A stretch of DNA of 64,000 nucleotides from assembly GCA_002747185.1 (NCBI GenBank), contig PDTV01000007.1, positions 62,001 to 126,000 on the forward strand, written 5' to 3'. The stretch is from Candidatus Contendibacter odensensis (GTDB lineage Bacteria; Pseudomonadota; Gammaproteobacteria; Competibacterales; Competibacteraceae). Every line of letters begins with the position of its first letter. The first letter of the stretch is position 1. The notes under the pieces were generated by a model that did no database searches, was not told the origin of the DNA, and saw only the letters and a list, made by a program, of their open reading frames with translations. Positions 39,873 to 46,506 of this stretch are shown here, piece after piece. The position numbers and the translations under genes are program-made.

Positions 39873-40224
39873 GATAAAAAGTCGATGGTTCAGTATACTG
39901 CTAATTCTTGTAATAGCTTCTTGTGTCTGGGGTGATGATATGAACAAGCTAGACGGATTGTGGCAAAACATTCTGAGCAGTACAGATGCTAATGCTGAAT
40001 ACACAGCTGTAGAAGCACTATGGAAACATATCGCTAATGCTCGCTTACAGGTTGCTATTAATGTAATCGAAGATAATGGCAATGAAATTGATATCATGGA
40101 CTATACAGATCGGTCTTCGATTAAAAAAGTTGCTGTTAATTTATCTAAGGGTGATAAGGAAAATATAAATGTTTGGACACCAATTGATCCAGAAAATATT
40201 TATATATTATTCCGAGAAAAATAA
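39859..40224 (+). CDS. Small lipoprotein-like protein, candidate immunity protein
   Basis: A 121-residue unrecognised protein from MASNKIKSRWF. A start at 39841 would add six residues. A basic N-terminus and hydrophobic stretch (FSILLILVIASC) end in a plausible lipobox, with Cys at about residue 22. The rest is acidic and soluble (NKLDGLWQNIL, EALWKHIANARL, NVWTPIDPENIY). It overlaps the end of the metallopeptidase remnant, as expected for an effector/immunity pair. The function is inference only. Confidence 0.6.
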   Translation: MASNKIKSRWFSILLILVIASCVWGDDMNKLDGLWQNILSSTDANAEYTAVEALWKHIANARLQVAINVIEDNGNEIDIMDYTDRSSIKKVAVNLSKGDKENINVWTPIDPENIYILFREK

Positions 40225-40263
40225 ATTTCAAATAACTTTGTCTGAACAATATATTTGGTTTGT

Positions 40264-40560
40264 TTATTTTTGCAGGCAAGTCAAATTTTTGAGGTGCAGG
40301 AAAGCATTTTCAACCAAATGCCGTAATTTGTAGAGGTCTTCATCCTGTTCGTGTTGAGTCTTACGGTTTTTCCCCAGTGGTATAACGGCTGTCATTCCCT
40401 GATGTTCAGCCTGTTCAGAAATGGCATTACTGTCATAGCCGCCAGGCGGCCAGCCTGGATGCAATCTGCACGGGTACCTTTTGTAATAATAATTCTGACC
40501 GGCATACCCTGCGCATCTACGGCCAGATGTCTCCTGGTGTCAAGCCCCCTTGTGTGCAAA
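40264..40560 (-). pseudogene. IS5-family transposase remnant
   Basis: Minus-strand pieces in two frames match the DDE core of IS5-type transposases. One frame gives HLAVDAQGMPVRIIITKGTR, with the second Asp region. The other gives GGYDSNAISEQAEHQGMTAV, then KNRKTQHEQDEDLYKLRHLV and ENAFLHLK. The segment between DC and GGYDSNAI is deleted, and the C-terminal end after HLK is lost. The enzyme is dead. Confidence 0.75.
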
Positions 40561-40602
40561 ACCTATCCTGATTCCCGCCCCTTGCACCCACCGCATGCGG
40601 GT

Positions 40603-40736
40603 GGACATTGAAGCGGAGCAAGCGTGCTTGCGCGGCAGAAACACCGTTTGGCTCCAGTGACGTGTTGCGACGCAAGCCGCCAGGTGACTGGAGCTAAGCG
40701 GCGCTTTATTAGCGTCTGCTTGAGCTTTTTGTTAGG
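40603..40736. repeat. attC-like palindromic repeat A
   Basis: It lies immediately after, and includes the stop of, the 40709-41134 gene. On the minus strand it begins CTAACAAAAAGCTCAAGC, which resembles the R''/L'' end of an integron attC site (GYCTAAC...TCAAGC). Then comes a long quasi-palindrome with CTCCAGTCACCTGGCGGC and CACTGGAG arms. The 36-bp end (40701-40736) recurs with one mismatch at 42365-42400. About 100 bp recur inverted in 41771-41914. A clear 3' GTTRRRY partner end is not seen, so the site may be degenerate. Confidence 0.55.
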
Positions 40737-41134
40737 TGACCTTTTGTGCCATAAAATGTTGCCACTGCTGAGGCGAAAAACGATATGGCCAAGATTCCGC
40801 CTACGACTAAATAACTTTGCATAGTTACGGATAAGGAATGTATTACAATATCAGCGATTACGACTCCCAAAAGACCACCATATAAAGAGAACAGAATGAC
40901 AACATGCTTTTTGTATTCAGCCGTACCCGCATAAACACGAAAGACTCGATAAGCAGTCCAAATACCAACCATAAACAAAACCGGACAAGCAAAAAGAAAA
41001 GCTTTCCCAGCGCTATTAATATCTGAGTCACTTTCCATAAAAATGCTGCTGATATCCAAGAATATAAACAGTAGTCGGTAACAGATAAAAAGTAGTGTTA
41101 TCAAAATAGATGTGGCAAGGATGGTGTTTTTCAT
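40709..41134 (-). CDS. Four-helix membrane protein, candidate amidase immunity protein
   Basis: A 141-residue unrecognised protein with about four membrane helices (ATSILITLLFICYRLLFIFL, AFLFACPVLFMVGIW, HVVILFSLYGGLLGVVIADI, YLVVGGILAISFFASAVA). It starts one base after the stop of the Tae4-like amidase and so is likely cotranslated with it. It ends LTKSSSRR because the stop lies in the attC-like repeat. It could protect against the amidase, but characterised Tai4 immunity proteins are periplasmic, so the role is uncertain. Confidence 0.7.
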   Translation of the reverse strand: MKNTILATSILITLLFICYRLLFIFLDISSIFMESDSDINSAGKAFLFACPVLFMVGIWTAYRVFRVYAGTAEYKKHVVILFSLYGGLLGVVIADIVIHSLSVTMQSYLVVGGILAISFFASAVATFYGTKGHLTKSSSRR

Positions 41135-41135
41135 A

Positions 41136-41681
41136 TTACAGCACCTTCCAGAACCATATTTCCTTTGATTTGCTATAATCTGAGAACCTTCCCTCCCATG
41201 AGAATCCTGCTTGAATTCTCACCCGGGTAAACCAGTCGGTCAGCCGTGATCTGTTCCAAAGGTCAATATGATCACCACTTCTATTTCTAAATGACTCGCC
41301 ATTTCTTCTCCAGTAATCCTTGAAGAATATTATATCCTTATGTACGGCCAGCTCATTTTTGAACTTACTCGGATCTATTTTTTGAACCTTGCCTAATCCG
41401 GCAATTGGATATTTTGTTAATCCGTTTGCTAATTCCTCTGCTGCCAGAACATGGCTGGCAGATTTCTTGTGATGCCAGCAATGACATGCCCCAGGAATAT
41501 TAGCCACATTAACTCCACATGCTGACAATGCCACACCGACCCTTATGGCACACTGATCCGAGAAATTTATTTTCCCAGCAGTTGTGCATAGACTATCCTC
41601 ACCAGTTATCATCGGGTGGGTGGCTATCCCACAGTCTTTTAAACGTATTAACCCGGCGGGCATTAATATACTGCTCTTCAA
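41136..41681 (-). CDS. Tae4-type T6SS amidase effector, 5' end replaced by a MITE
   Basis: Peptidoglycan DL-endopeptidase family secreted by T6SS (type VI amidase effector 4). Family segments are QCAIRVGVALSACGV with the catalytic Cys, CHCWHHKKSASHVLAAEELA, IIFFKDYWRRN, and GDHIDLWNRSRLTDWF with the catalytic His and Asp. The C-terminal SDYSKSKEIWFWKV is also present. The first 13 residues (MKSSILMPAGLIR) come from a 102-bp MITE whose end lies inside the ORF, so the native N-terminus, probably 30-40 residues, is lost or displaced. Catalytic residues remain. Confidence 0.82.
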   Translation of the reverse strand: MKSSILMPAGLIRLKDCGIATHPMITGEDSLCTTAGKINFSDQCAIRVGVALSACGVNVANIPGACHCWHHKKSASHVLAAEELANGLTKYPIAGLGKVQKIDPSKFKNELAVHKDIIFFKDYWRRNGESFRNRSGDHIDLWNRSRLTDWFTRVRIQAGFSWEGRFSDYSKSKEIWFWKVL

Positions 41682-41748
41682 AGTTAAATATACGTAAATT
41701 CATGTGGTTAAAATATTAAGATAAAGCCTATTTGCCCGCCGGGTTAAT
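41647..41748. repeat. 102-bp MITE, family B, copy 1
   Basis: Terminal inverted repeats are ATTAACCCGGCGGGCA (41647-41662) and TGCCCGCCGGGTTAAT (41733-41748), an exact 16-bp pair flanked by TA on both sides. The interior is AT-rich and non-coding. An inverted, similar copy of exactly the same length is at 44555-44656. One end supplies the first codons of the tae4-like ORF. Confidence 0.88.
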
Positions 41749-41770
41749 AAGCATGTTTTCTCCTTTTTCA

Positions 41771-41914
41771 CCTAATCGCGGAGCTGAGCTACGCTCCAGT
41801 CACCTGGCGGCTTGCGCCGCAACAAGTCACTGGAGCCGACTGCGGTGTTTCTGCCTCGCAAGCATGCTTGCTCCGCTTCAACATCCTCGCGGCTCAGCTC
41901 CGCTGATTATGTAG
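41771..41914. repeat. attC-like palindromic repeat B
   Basis: This sequence of about 144 bp starts two bases after the stop of the 41916-42257 gene on the minus strand. Its ends are inverted repeats (TAATCGCGGAGCTGAGC and GCTCAGCTCCGCTGATTA). Its core (CTCCAGTCACCTGGCGGC ... CACTGGAG) matches repeat A in inverted orientation over about 100 bp. It is strongly foldable, as attC sites are. Whether an integrase recognises it is unknown. Confidence 0.5.
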
Positions 41915-41915
41915 T

Positions 41916-42257
41916 TTATTTATACTCGCCAATTATTTTAATTAAACCAACTATATTGGTGTTTAAATCTTCAAGATCTTCAGCAGGAATCCACCATTCT
42001 GTATGGTTCGATCCACCAACTTGTTGAATATCATACTTGTCAATAAATTCTTTCTTGACCTCAAACTTTGTTACATAGCCAACTTTGCTATCCTTGATGT
42101 TCCATTTTATAGCAATTTCTTTTGCATATTCTTCATTTGTAACAGGATAAAAAATTGGTTGCTCGGGTAAGCGAGGTGGCCACTTTTTATAACCGCTTTT
42201 TTTCACAAGATCTAACTCTTTTGGGCCTGTTGGCCTGTACAATGTAACTGTTTTCAT
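41916..42257 (-). CDS. Conserved-looking small protein, function unknown
   Basis: A 113-residue soluble protein. The N-terminus MKTVTLYRPTGPKELDLVKK is followed by WPPRLPEQPIFYPVTNEEYA, and the middle part KVGYVTKFEVKKEF, with VGGSNHTEWWIPAEDLEDLN, reads like a real folded domain. It has no signal peptide or membrane helix. It has an own-gene look between attC-like repeats B (downstream) and C (upstream). I recall similar small hypothetical proteins in other bacteria but cannot name a function. Confidence 0.7.
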   Translation of the reverse strand: MKTVTLYRPTGPKELDLVKKSGYKKWPPRLPEQPIFYPVTNEEYAKEIAIKWNIKDSKVGYVTKFEVKKEFIDKYDIQQVGGSNHTEWWIPAEDLEDLNTNIVGLIKIIGEYK

Positions 42258-42339
42258 ACGATTAAATCATTAATATTGTGTTTATGTTCGGATAATGCAT
42301 GATCTTTTTTGGATTCTTCATTGATTCTGTTCTGCTTTT

Positions 42340-42400
42340 CTACATAATCGCGGAGCCAGGCAGCGCGCTTTATTAGCGTCCGCTTGAGCTTTTTGTTAGG
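42340..42400. repeat. attC-like repeat C
   Basis: It contains the stop of the 42373-42606 gene. Bases 42365-42400 match repeat A (40701-40736) at 35 of 36 positions (GCTTTATTAGCGTC, CGCTTGAGCTTTTTGTTAGG). The left part CTACATAATCGCGGAGCC is the inverse of the right end of repeat B. Confidence 0.55.
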
Positions 42401-42606
42401 CCATACCTAACCGATAACCACCCGAAAATCAGGGACACCACTAAACCAAGGATAATGAATATATTGAAGTTTCTTTGCTGGTCTGATTCAGATTTATATA
42501 AGATTACACCCATATTTTCGAGAATATATCCAGACACATAGGCAAGACAAAAACTCACCAATATTCCTGCTACGGCACCAGCCAAGAAGAGCAGAAATTT
42601 TTTCAT
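42373..42606 (-). CDS. Small two-helix membrane protein, candidate immunity protein
   Basis: A 77-residue protein with two membrane helices (FLLFLAGAVAGILVSFCLAY and FNIFIILGLVVSLIFGWLSV). It ends LTKSSSGR, almost the same tail as the unrelated 40709-41134 protein, because both stops lie in the same repeat. Its ATG overlaps the stop of a Tae4-like tail by four bases, repeating the amidase-membrane protein arrangement found 1.2 kb away. Confidence 0.65.
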   Translation of the reverse strand: MKKFLLFLAGAVAGILVSFCLAYVSGYILENMGVILYKSESDQQRNFNIFIILGLVVSLIFGWLSVRYGLTKSSSGR

Positions 42607-42688
42607 TTTGAAACCTCAAAGAAGCGTACTTTCTTTGAATTTCTAAAGTCAGACCAATACCCTGAAATAACTATGCTGAACCTCGTCC
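42603..42688 (-). pseudogene. Tae4-like amidase C-terminal remnant
   Basis: The last 26 or so codons (SIVISGYWSDFRNSKKVRFF, then EVSK) resemble the end of the intact Tae4-like protein (RFSDYSKSKEIWFWKV). Everything upstream is replaced by an IS1-like insA fragment, so the catalytic part is gone. The overlap with the small membrane gene is kept. Confidence 0.5.
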
Positions 42689-42847
42689 TCAACCACGAAC
42701 CCAAACCTGTTTCGGATTTAGAAAACGACAGGGGTGACGACGGCAGCAGGCACGATACAGGTAGCGCTGGCGGCCGTCTTCGGTACGGCCGTTTTTCACT
42801 GGTCGGTCGCTTTGGCAGTAAGGGCAATGCAGGGTTATTTTAACCAT
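42689..42847 (-). pseudogene. IS1-family InsA N-terminal remnant
   Basis: From the ATG at 42847 the minus strand reads MVKITLHCPYCQSDRPVKNG, then GRQRYLYRACC. This is the zinc-finger start of InsA from IS1-type elements (normally CPxC...CxxC). It stops after 52 codons and InsB is absent. The fragment joins directly to the Tae4-like tail. Confidence 0.7.
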
Positions 42848-42935
42848 CGGTTCTACGCGTACGTATGAATGACATCATAGCCTGTACAAAATCACCCAAA
42901 ATTGAGCCACTACCAAATCATTATATCCTGTGGCG

Positions 42936-42960
42936 GGATTCCCTGCCTCGCAGGAAATCC
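42936..42960. terminator. Hairpin downstream of the 42984-43391 gene
   Basis: GGATTCCCTGC / GCAGGAAATCC form an 11-bp stem with one mismatch and a 3-base loop, 24 bp past the gene's stop on the minus strand. There is no clear T-run, so it may be a rho-independent-like stop or mRNA end structure. Confidence 0.4.
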
Positions 42961-42983
42961 TGAATTAATCAATACTTCAATGA

Positions 42984-43391
42984 TTAGCGTCCATAACTTT
43001 CGGTATCAGCCTTGCGGTCCTTGATAATCACCTCACCTTTGGGTGACATTTCGACCGTATAGGTAATCAAATCCATCCGCTCTTCCTGAGAAATCGACAC
43101 GGTATAAACCCAAGTCGCATCTTGCTTAATCTTTGAAATACCACCACCGCCAACAGGCTTGTAGGTTTCACTTAGATCGTTGAGGATCGCCTCAATAATA
43201 CAGCGTGATCGTGCAATGGCATTTGCAGTACAGTCAGTCGTTGATGACATATCAACAGTTCCTTCGCTAGACGCAAACGATTGTCCGAGTGTGAGATTGT
43301 AGACCCCGCAAATAAGCGCGAAAAATAAACCAGCACCTGTGCAAAGTCTTCTATGGCATAGCTTTGGGGAATGTGATTCACGCGATACCAT
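42984..43391 (-). CDS. Probable secreted protein, candidate immunity partner of the metallopeptidase
   Basis: A 135-residue unrecognised protein. A basic N-terminus and hydrophobic core (GAGLFFALICGVYNLTLG) followed by SFA suggest a signal peptide. The mature part has two cysteines (TDCTANAIARSRCIIEAIL), a glycine run and a beta-rich end (ATWVYTVSISQEER, ITYTVEMSPKGEVIIKD). It starts inside the preceding ORF fragment and lies downstream of a metallopeptidase gene. This is the order and location expected of a periplasmic immunity protein, by inference only. Confidence 0.6.
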   Translation of the reverse strand: MVSRESHSPKLCHRRLCTGAGLFFALICGVYNLTLGQSFASSEGTVDMSSTTDCTANAIARSRCIIEAILNDLSETYKPVGGGGISKIKQDATWVYTVSISQEERMDLITYTVEMSPKGEVIIKDRKADTESYGR

Positions 43392-43600
43392 CGTCTAGGC
43401 CGAGTAGTAATTGCCGCATTTGCACGCACCTCAGCTTCAGTACGCGGATAGTGGCGTTTCATTTTGGGCACCCAATCACCTGAAGTAAAATCAAGTCCCG
43501 TGTATGTGGTACCGATCAACGTGTTTACGGTGGCAGTCAATGATCGGTTAACTGATGGTTTGCGGACTGCCCCTTTACCTGTTATTTCAGCAATTGCCAT
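43391..43600 (-). pseudogene. ORF fragment between metallopeptidase and candidate immunity gene
   Basis: A frame open from 43600 gives coding-like sequence (TYTGLDFTSGDWVPKMKRHY, then PRTEAEVRANAA) up to the start of the next gene at 43391. Beyond that it overlaps the next gene in another frame and looks non-coding. It may be the detached C-terminal part of the metallopeptidase (43627-44211) after a frameshift or stop. It is not a recognisable protein on its own. Confidence 0.4.
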
Positions 43601-43626
43601 CCGTCAAGGATAGGCATGGACAGGTC

Positions 43627-44211
43627 TTAATTATACATGCCCGACCCCATGACGGAGTTAAGTTCTTGATCCGATGCGCCATAGCATGCCGTAGCATTGG
43701 TGTTACCGGACACAGGGCAGCGAGATGTGTCCTCAGTAGTATGACCCAGCCCAAGAAGATGGCCAACTTCATGCACATGAGCCTTCTGCATGATCTTGTT
43801 ACCCTTACTGTCGTTCGCTTTATGGGTCGACTTTGTGTCGCGGCTGTCATAAAGAGTGGAATGCGATCCAAACCAGGGTTCGTTCCTGGCCAGTCGCACG
43901 ACATCAATCACATGATGATGGACAGTTCCAGCAGTTGCATCCGCCCCTATCAGCTTAAACCGGCAATAGATATTGTGACGGTACTTAACTCCACCATCAG
44001 TAAACTCTAGGATCGGAAAATTATTCACTAGCCAGAATTTGCCGTGCCAGAATCTCTCAGCCGCCCTAATAAAATTATTCTTCCATTGTGACCACGAGGC
44101 TGGAGTCCACTTAATGATATCTCTAGCAGTTTCAGTGGCTCTGCCATAATCATGGTAAGTACCTTTTGCGGCACCCCCTGCTGGATTAATTTGCCGAAAT
44201 CCAAGTTTCAT
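43627..44211 (-). CDS. Zinc metallopeptidase, possible T6SS effector
   Basis: A 194-residue protein with a complete HExxHxxGxxH zinc motif (VHEVGHLLGLGH, about residue 146) and a downstream methionine-turn-like SVMGSGM, as in metzincin or matrixin-like peptidases. It has no signal peptide, which fits delivery by a secretion machine. The N-terminal half is unrecognised (DIIKWTPASWSQWKNNF, HVIDVVRLARNEPWFG). The start at 44211 has no ribosome site, and a short ORF with a strong site ends eight bases upstream. The effector role is inferred from the neighbouring T6SS and a secreted partner gene. Confidence 0.65.
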   Translation of the reverse strand: MKLGFRQINPAGGAAKGTYHDYGRATETARDIIKWTPASWSQWKNNFIRAAERFWHGKFWLVNNFPILEFTDGGVKYRHNIYCRFKLIGADATAGTVHHHVIDVVRLARNEPWFGSHSTLYDSRDTKSTHKANDSKGNKIMQKAHVHEVGHLLGLGHTTEDTSRCPVSGNTNATACYGASDQELNSVMGSGMYN

Positions 44212-44219
44212 AGTTAACG

Positions 44220-44321
44220 TTAGATCTGCATTATTATATGCAGATCACAAACAGTCGTATCCAATTCCGCGTCGAAAGTCAGAAAACTTTTAGCCGTCTT
44301 TTTCTTGAGTGGCCCGGTCAT
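44220..44321 (-). CDS. 33-residue leader ORF with strong ribosome site
   Basis: The minus strand shows TAGGAGGAGTGTG just before an ATG at 44321, followed by 33 codons (MTGPLKKKTAKSFLTFDAEL at the start). The ORF ends with a TAA inside a perfect 9-bp hairpin (GATCTGCAT / ATGCAGATC, 44223-44246). The metallopeptidase ATG follows at once. It may be the true N-terminus of the effector, separated by a frameshift, or a translation-coupling leader. Confidence 0.45.
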   Translation of the reverse strand: MTGPLKKKTAKSFLTFDAELDTTVCDLHIIMQI

Positions 44322-44554
44322 CACACTCCTCCTAAATTAGCCCTTGTATACAATGTAATGCAAGACAGAAAAATCAATCGCTTTCTCAGCCAAGTTTGGA
44401 AAACCATCAAAGCGATGGATAGCCTGGCTTCAGGCCGTAGTAAAGCATTTATCATACCATCGCTACTACTCTTTTGATAAACAAAGGCATTCTCAAGAAA
44501 TCGGGTCATATTAACCTAAATATAGCGGTGCTCTTGACCGGCTCATATTGACTT

Positions 44555-44656
44555 ATTAATTCGGCAGGCAAACAGATTTTATTTTAATATTTTAACCATC
44601 TGGATTTACGTATAGTTAACTTTGAAGAACAGTATATTAATGCCCGCCGGATTAAT
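44555..44656. repeat. 102-bp MITE, family B, copy 2
   Basis: It is an inverted copy of 41647-41748 with the same length of 102 bp. Ends are ATTAATTCGGCAGGCA and TGCCCGCCGGATTAAT. The interior shares long stretches (TTAATATTTTAACCA, TTAACTTTGAAGA, CAGTATATTAATGCCCG). It is more diverged at the left end. It lies in a non-coding stretch about 440 bp from the metallopeptidase. Confidence 0.88.
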
Positions 44657-44785
44657 CATTGAGGTCAATATGATTGTTTTCTATTATTTAGGGGAATTTA
44701 TAAATCCCTTGCGCTTTGCTGATGAAATCTTCCTATTTGTCTATGACAGTATGTTTTGACTGGAAGTAGCAGATGAAATGAGTAT

Positions 44786-45004
44786 ATGGCCGGGCGGCGA
44801 TGGACATTACAAGGGCAGGAATTGTTCACCGAATGGCTAGATGTCGAAGAGCCGAGGCGGCCATTCTGGATCATTGAGTTCAACGATCATGAAATAGTGT
44901 TACGCTGGATACGGCAAGAGGGTCGTAATCTGCCATTCATATTGCAGCATAACCTACTTGCATCAGATCAAGGAAACACTTCGGATGAACCGCAAAGAAC
45001 GTAG
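44786..45004 (+). CDS. Short ORF, doubtful
   Basis: 72 codons (MAGRRWTLQGQELFTEWLDV at the start, PFWIIEFNDHEIVLRWI in the middle) overlap the start of the next gene by 20 bases. The middle part has a protein-like composition, but no family or ribosome site was recognised. It could be the end of a decayed gene or a chance ORF. Confidence 0.25.
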   Translation: MAGRRWTLQGQELFTEWLDVEEPRRPFWIIEFNDHEIVLRWIRQEGRNLPFILQHNLLASDQGNTSDEPQRT

Positions 45005-46334
45005 GGCACTTGCCCGCAAGAGTGCAGGCTCAAAAACAGCGGCTGCAACGGAATTCGTGGCTCAAGCGATTCAGTTACAGCAGCAAGGCCGACTTGACGA
45101 GGCAAAGAAACTGTATCGCAAGACGCTTCAACGCGATCCATATCAAGTCGATGCACTGCATTTTCTAGGTGTCATGGAAGCACAGCAGGGTCGCTATCAA
45201 CAGGCCGTTGACTTGATTCACCGAGCGTTAGCACTCAATCCACAGTACGCCGATGCCTGGAATAATCTCGGCAATATACTGGCTACCACCAAGCAACCCG
45301 ATGAAGCGGCTCAGGCTTATAGACGGGCCATAGAGTTTGCTCCTGAAAATGCCAGCGCCCATTGCAATCTCGGCGCAATGCTACGCCAGGGCAAGCAATA
45401 TGCTGAAGCTGAGGCGGCCTGCCGACAGGCCATTGCCTTAAATCCACAGATGGTTGAAGCGCTCTTCAACCTCGGTAAAGTACTGACCGCACAGGACCAT
45501 TATGAGCAAGCAGTAGACACGTATCGTGAAGTGCTACGCCTGCATCCAGGCTACATACCCGTTTATCGAGCGCTGGGTATATTGCTGTACCGTATGGGAC
45601 GCAGTGAGGATGCTATTCATTTATACCAGGACTGGCTGCGACAAGATCCAGACAATGCCATTGCACAGCACATGCTGGCTGCACATTCCGGGCAAGCCAT
45701 ACCCGATCGGGCAACAAATTACTATGTTCAAAATCTGTTTGATGATATGGCTGACCACTTTGACGAACACCTGGAGCGACTGGATTATCAAGCACCCACA
45801 TTGGTTGGCCAACTGGTCTCTCGCACCATGGGAATACCTAAACCATCGCTAACTGTACTGGATGCTGGATGTGGTACTGGCTTATGTGGTTCATTCCTGC
45901 GCCCTCACGCCAACCATTTGACAGGTGTTGATCTATCACCACGCATGGTGGAGCGGGCACGAGTACGTGGCGATTATGACGAATTGAAGGTTGCAGAACT
46001 CACGACATTTCTATGCGAAACACCCAATACCTATGACCTGATCATTTCAGCGGATACTTTGGTGTATTTTGGCGACCTGCAACCTGTAGTTACTGCTGCT
46101 GCCAACGCATTACAGCCAGGAGGCTGGCTGATGTTTACTACCGAGCGCCACACCAACTCAATGATCAAAGAAGACTTTCACCTTGAAGCAAGCGGTCGTT
46201 ACAGCCATTCTGAGGACTATCTGTGGCAGATATTGACCCAGGTTGGCATGGAAATTGATACTCTGGAAACTGTGAATTTACGTATGGAGGGTGGACAACC
46301 TATCATTGGTTTCCTGGTATCTGCTCACAAATAG
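44985..46334 (+). CDS. TPR-repeat SAM-dependent methyltransferase, paralogue 1
   Basis: A 449-residue cytoplasmic protein from MNRKERRALARKSAG, with AAGGA about ten bases upstream. At least five TPR units (residues about 30-210: ALHFLGVMEAQQGRYQQAVD, YADAWNNLGNILATTKQPDE, AHCNLGAMLRQGKQYAEAE) are followed by a class I methyltransferase domain with motif I VLDAGCGTGLCGSFL, then TGVDLSPRMVERAR and ISADTLVYFGDLQPV. The same architecture occurs at 47866-49308. The substrate is unknown, and the TPR part suggests a protein partner. Confidence 0.85.
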   Translation: MNRKERRALARKSAGSKTAAATEFVAQAIQLQQQGRLDEAKKLYRKTLQRDPYQVDALHFLGVMEAQQGRYQQAVDLIHRALALNPQYADAWNNLGNILATTKQPDEAAQAYRRAIEFAPENASAHCNLGAMLRQGKQYAEAEAACRQAIALNPQMVEALFNLGKVLTAQDHYEQAVDTYREVLRLHPGYIPVYRALGILLYRMGRSEDAIHLYQDWLRQDPDNAIAQHMLAAHSGQAIPDRATNYYVQNLFDDMADHFDEHLERLDYQAPTLVGQLVSRTMGIPKPSLTVLDAGCGTGLCGSFLRPHANHLTGVDLSPRMVERARVRGDYDELKVAELTTFLCETPNTYDLIISADTLVYFGDLQPVVTAAANALQPGGWLMFTTERHTNSMIKEDFHLEASGRYSHSEDYLWQILTQVGMEIDTLETVNLRMEGGQPIIGFLVSAHK

Positions 46335-46506
46335 TCGAGGCCGTTCTCATAATTCACACGTTAACTTGCAGTAAGAGAGCAACTAAAAAATGCGTATCAA
46401 TAAAACTTTATTTATTCATGGCTGTATAATAACTAAAAAATTACTTATTCAAAATGAAAAATCACCAAATAGACTCTAATATTTTCAGAGATATCATGGC
46501 TATCTT

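Noticed and set aside
40351..40611. Plus-strand 86-codon ORF
   Set aside because: It lies opposite the IS5-like transposase remnant, which explains the open frame.
44238..44509. Overlapping ORFs on both strands (plus 79 codons, minus 62 codons)
   Set aside because: Neither resembles a known family. The minus one ends just before the leader ORF with the strong ribosome site. They are probably decayed sequence.
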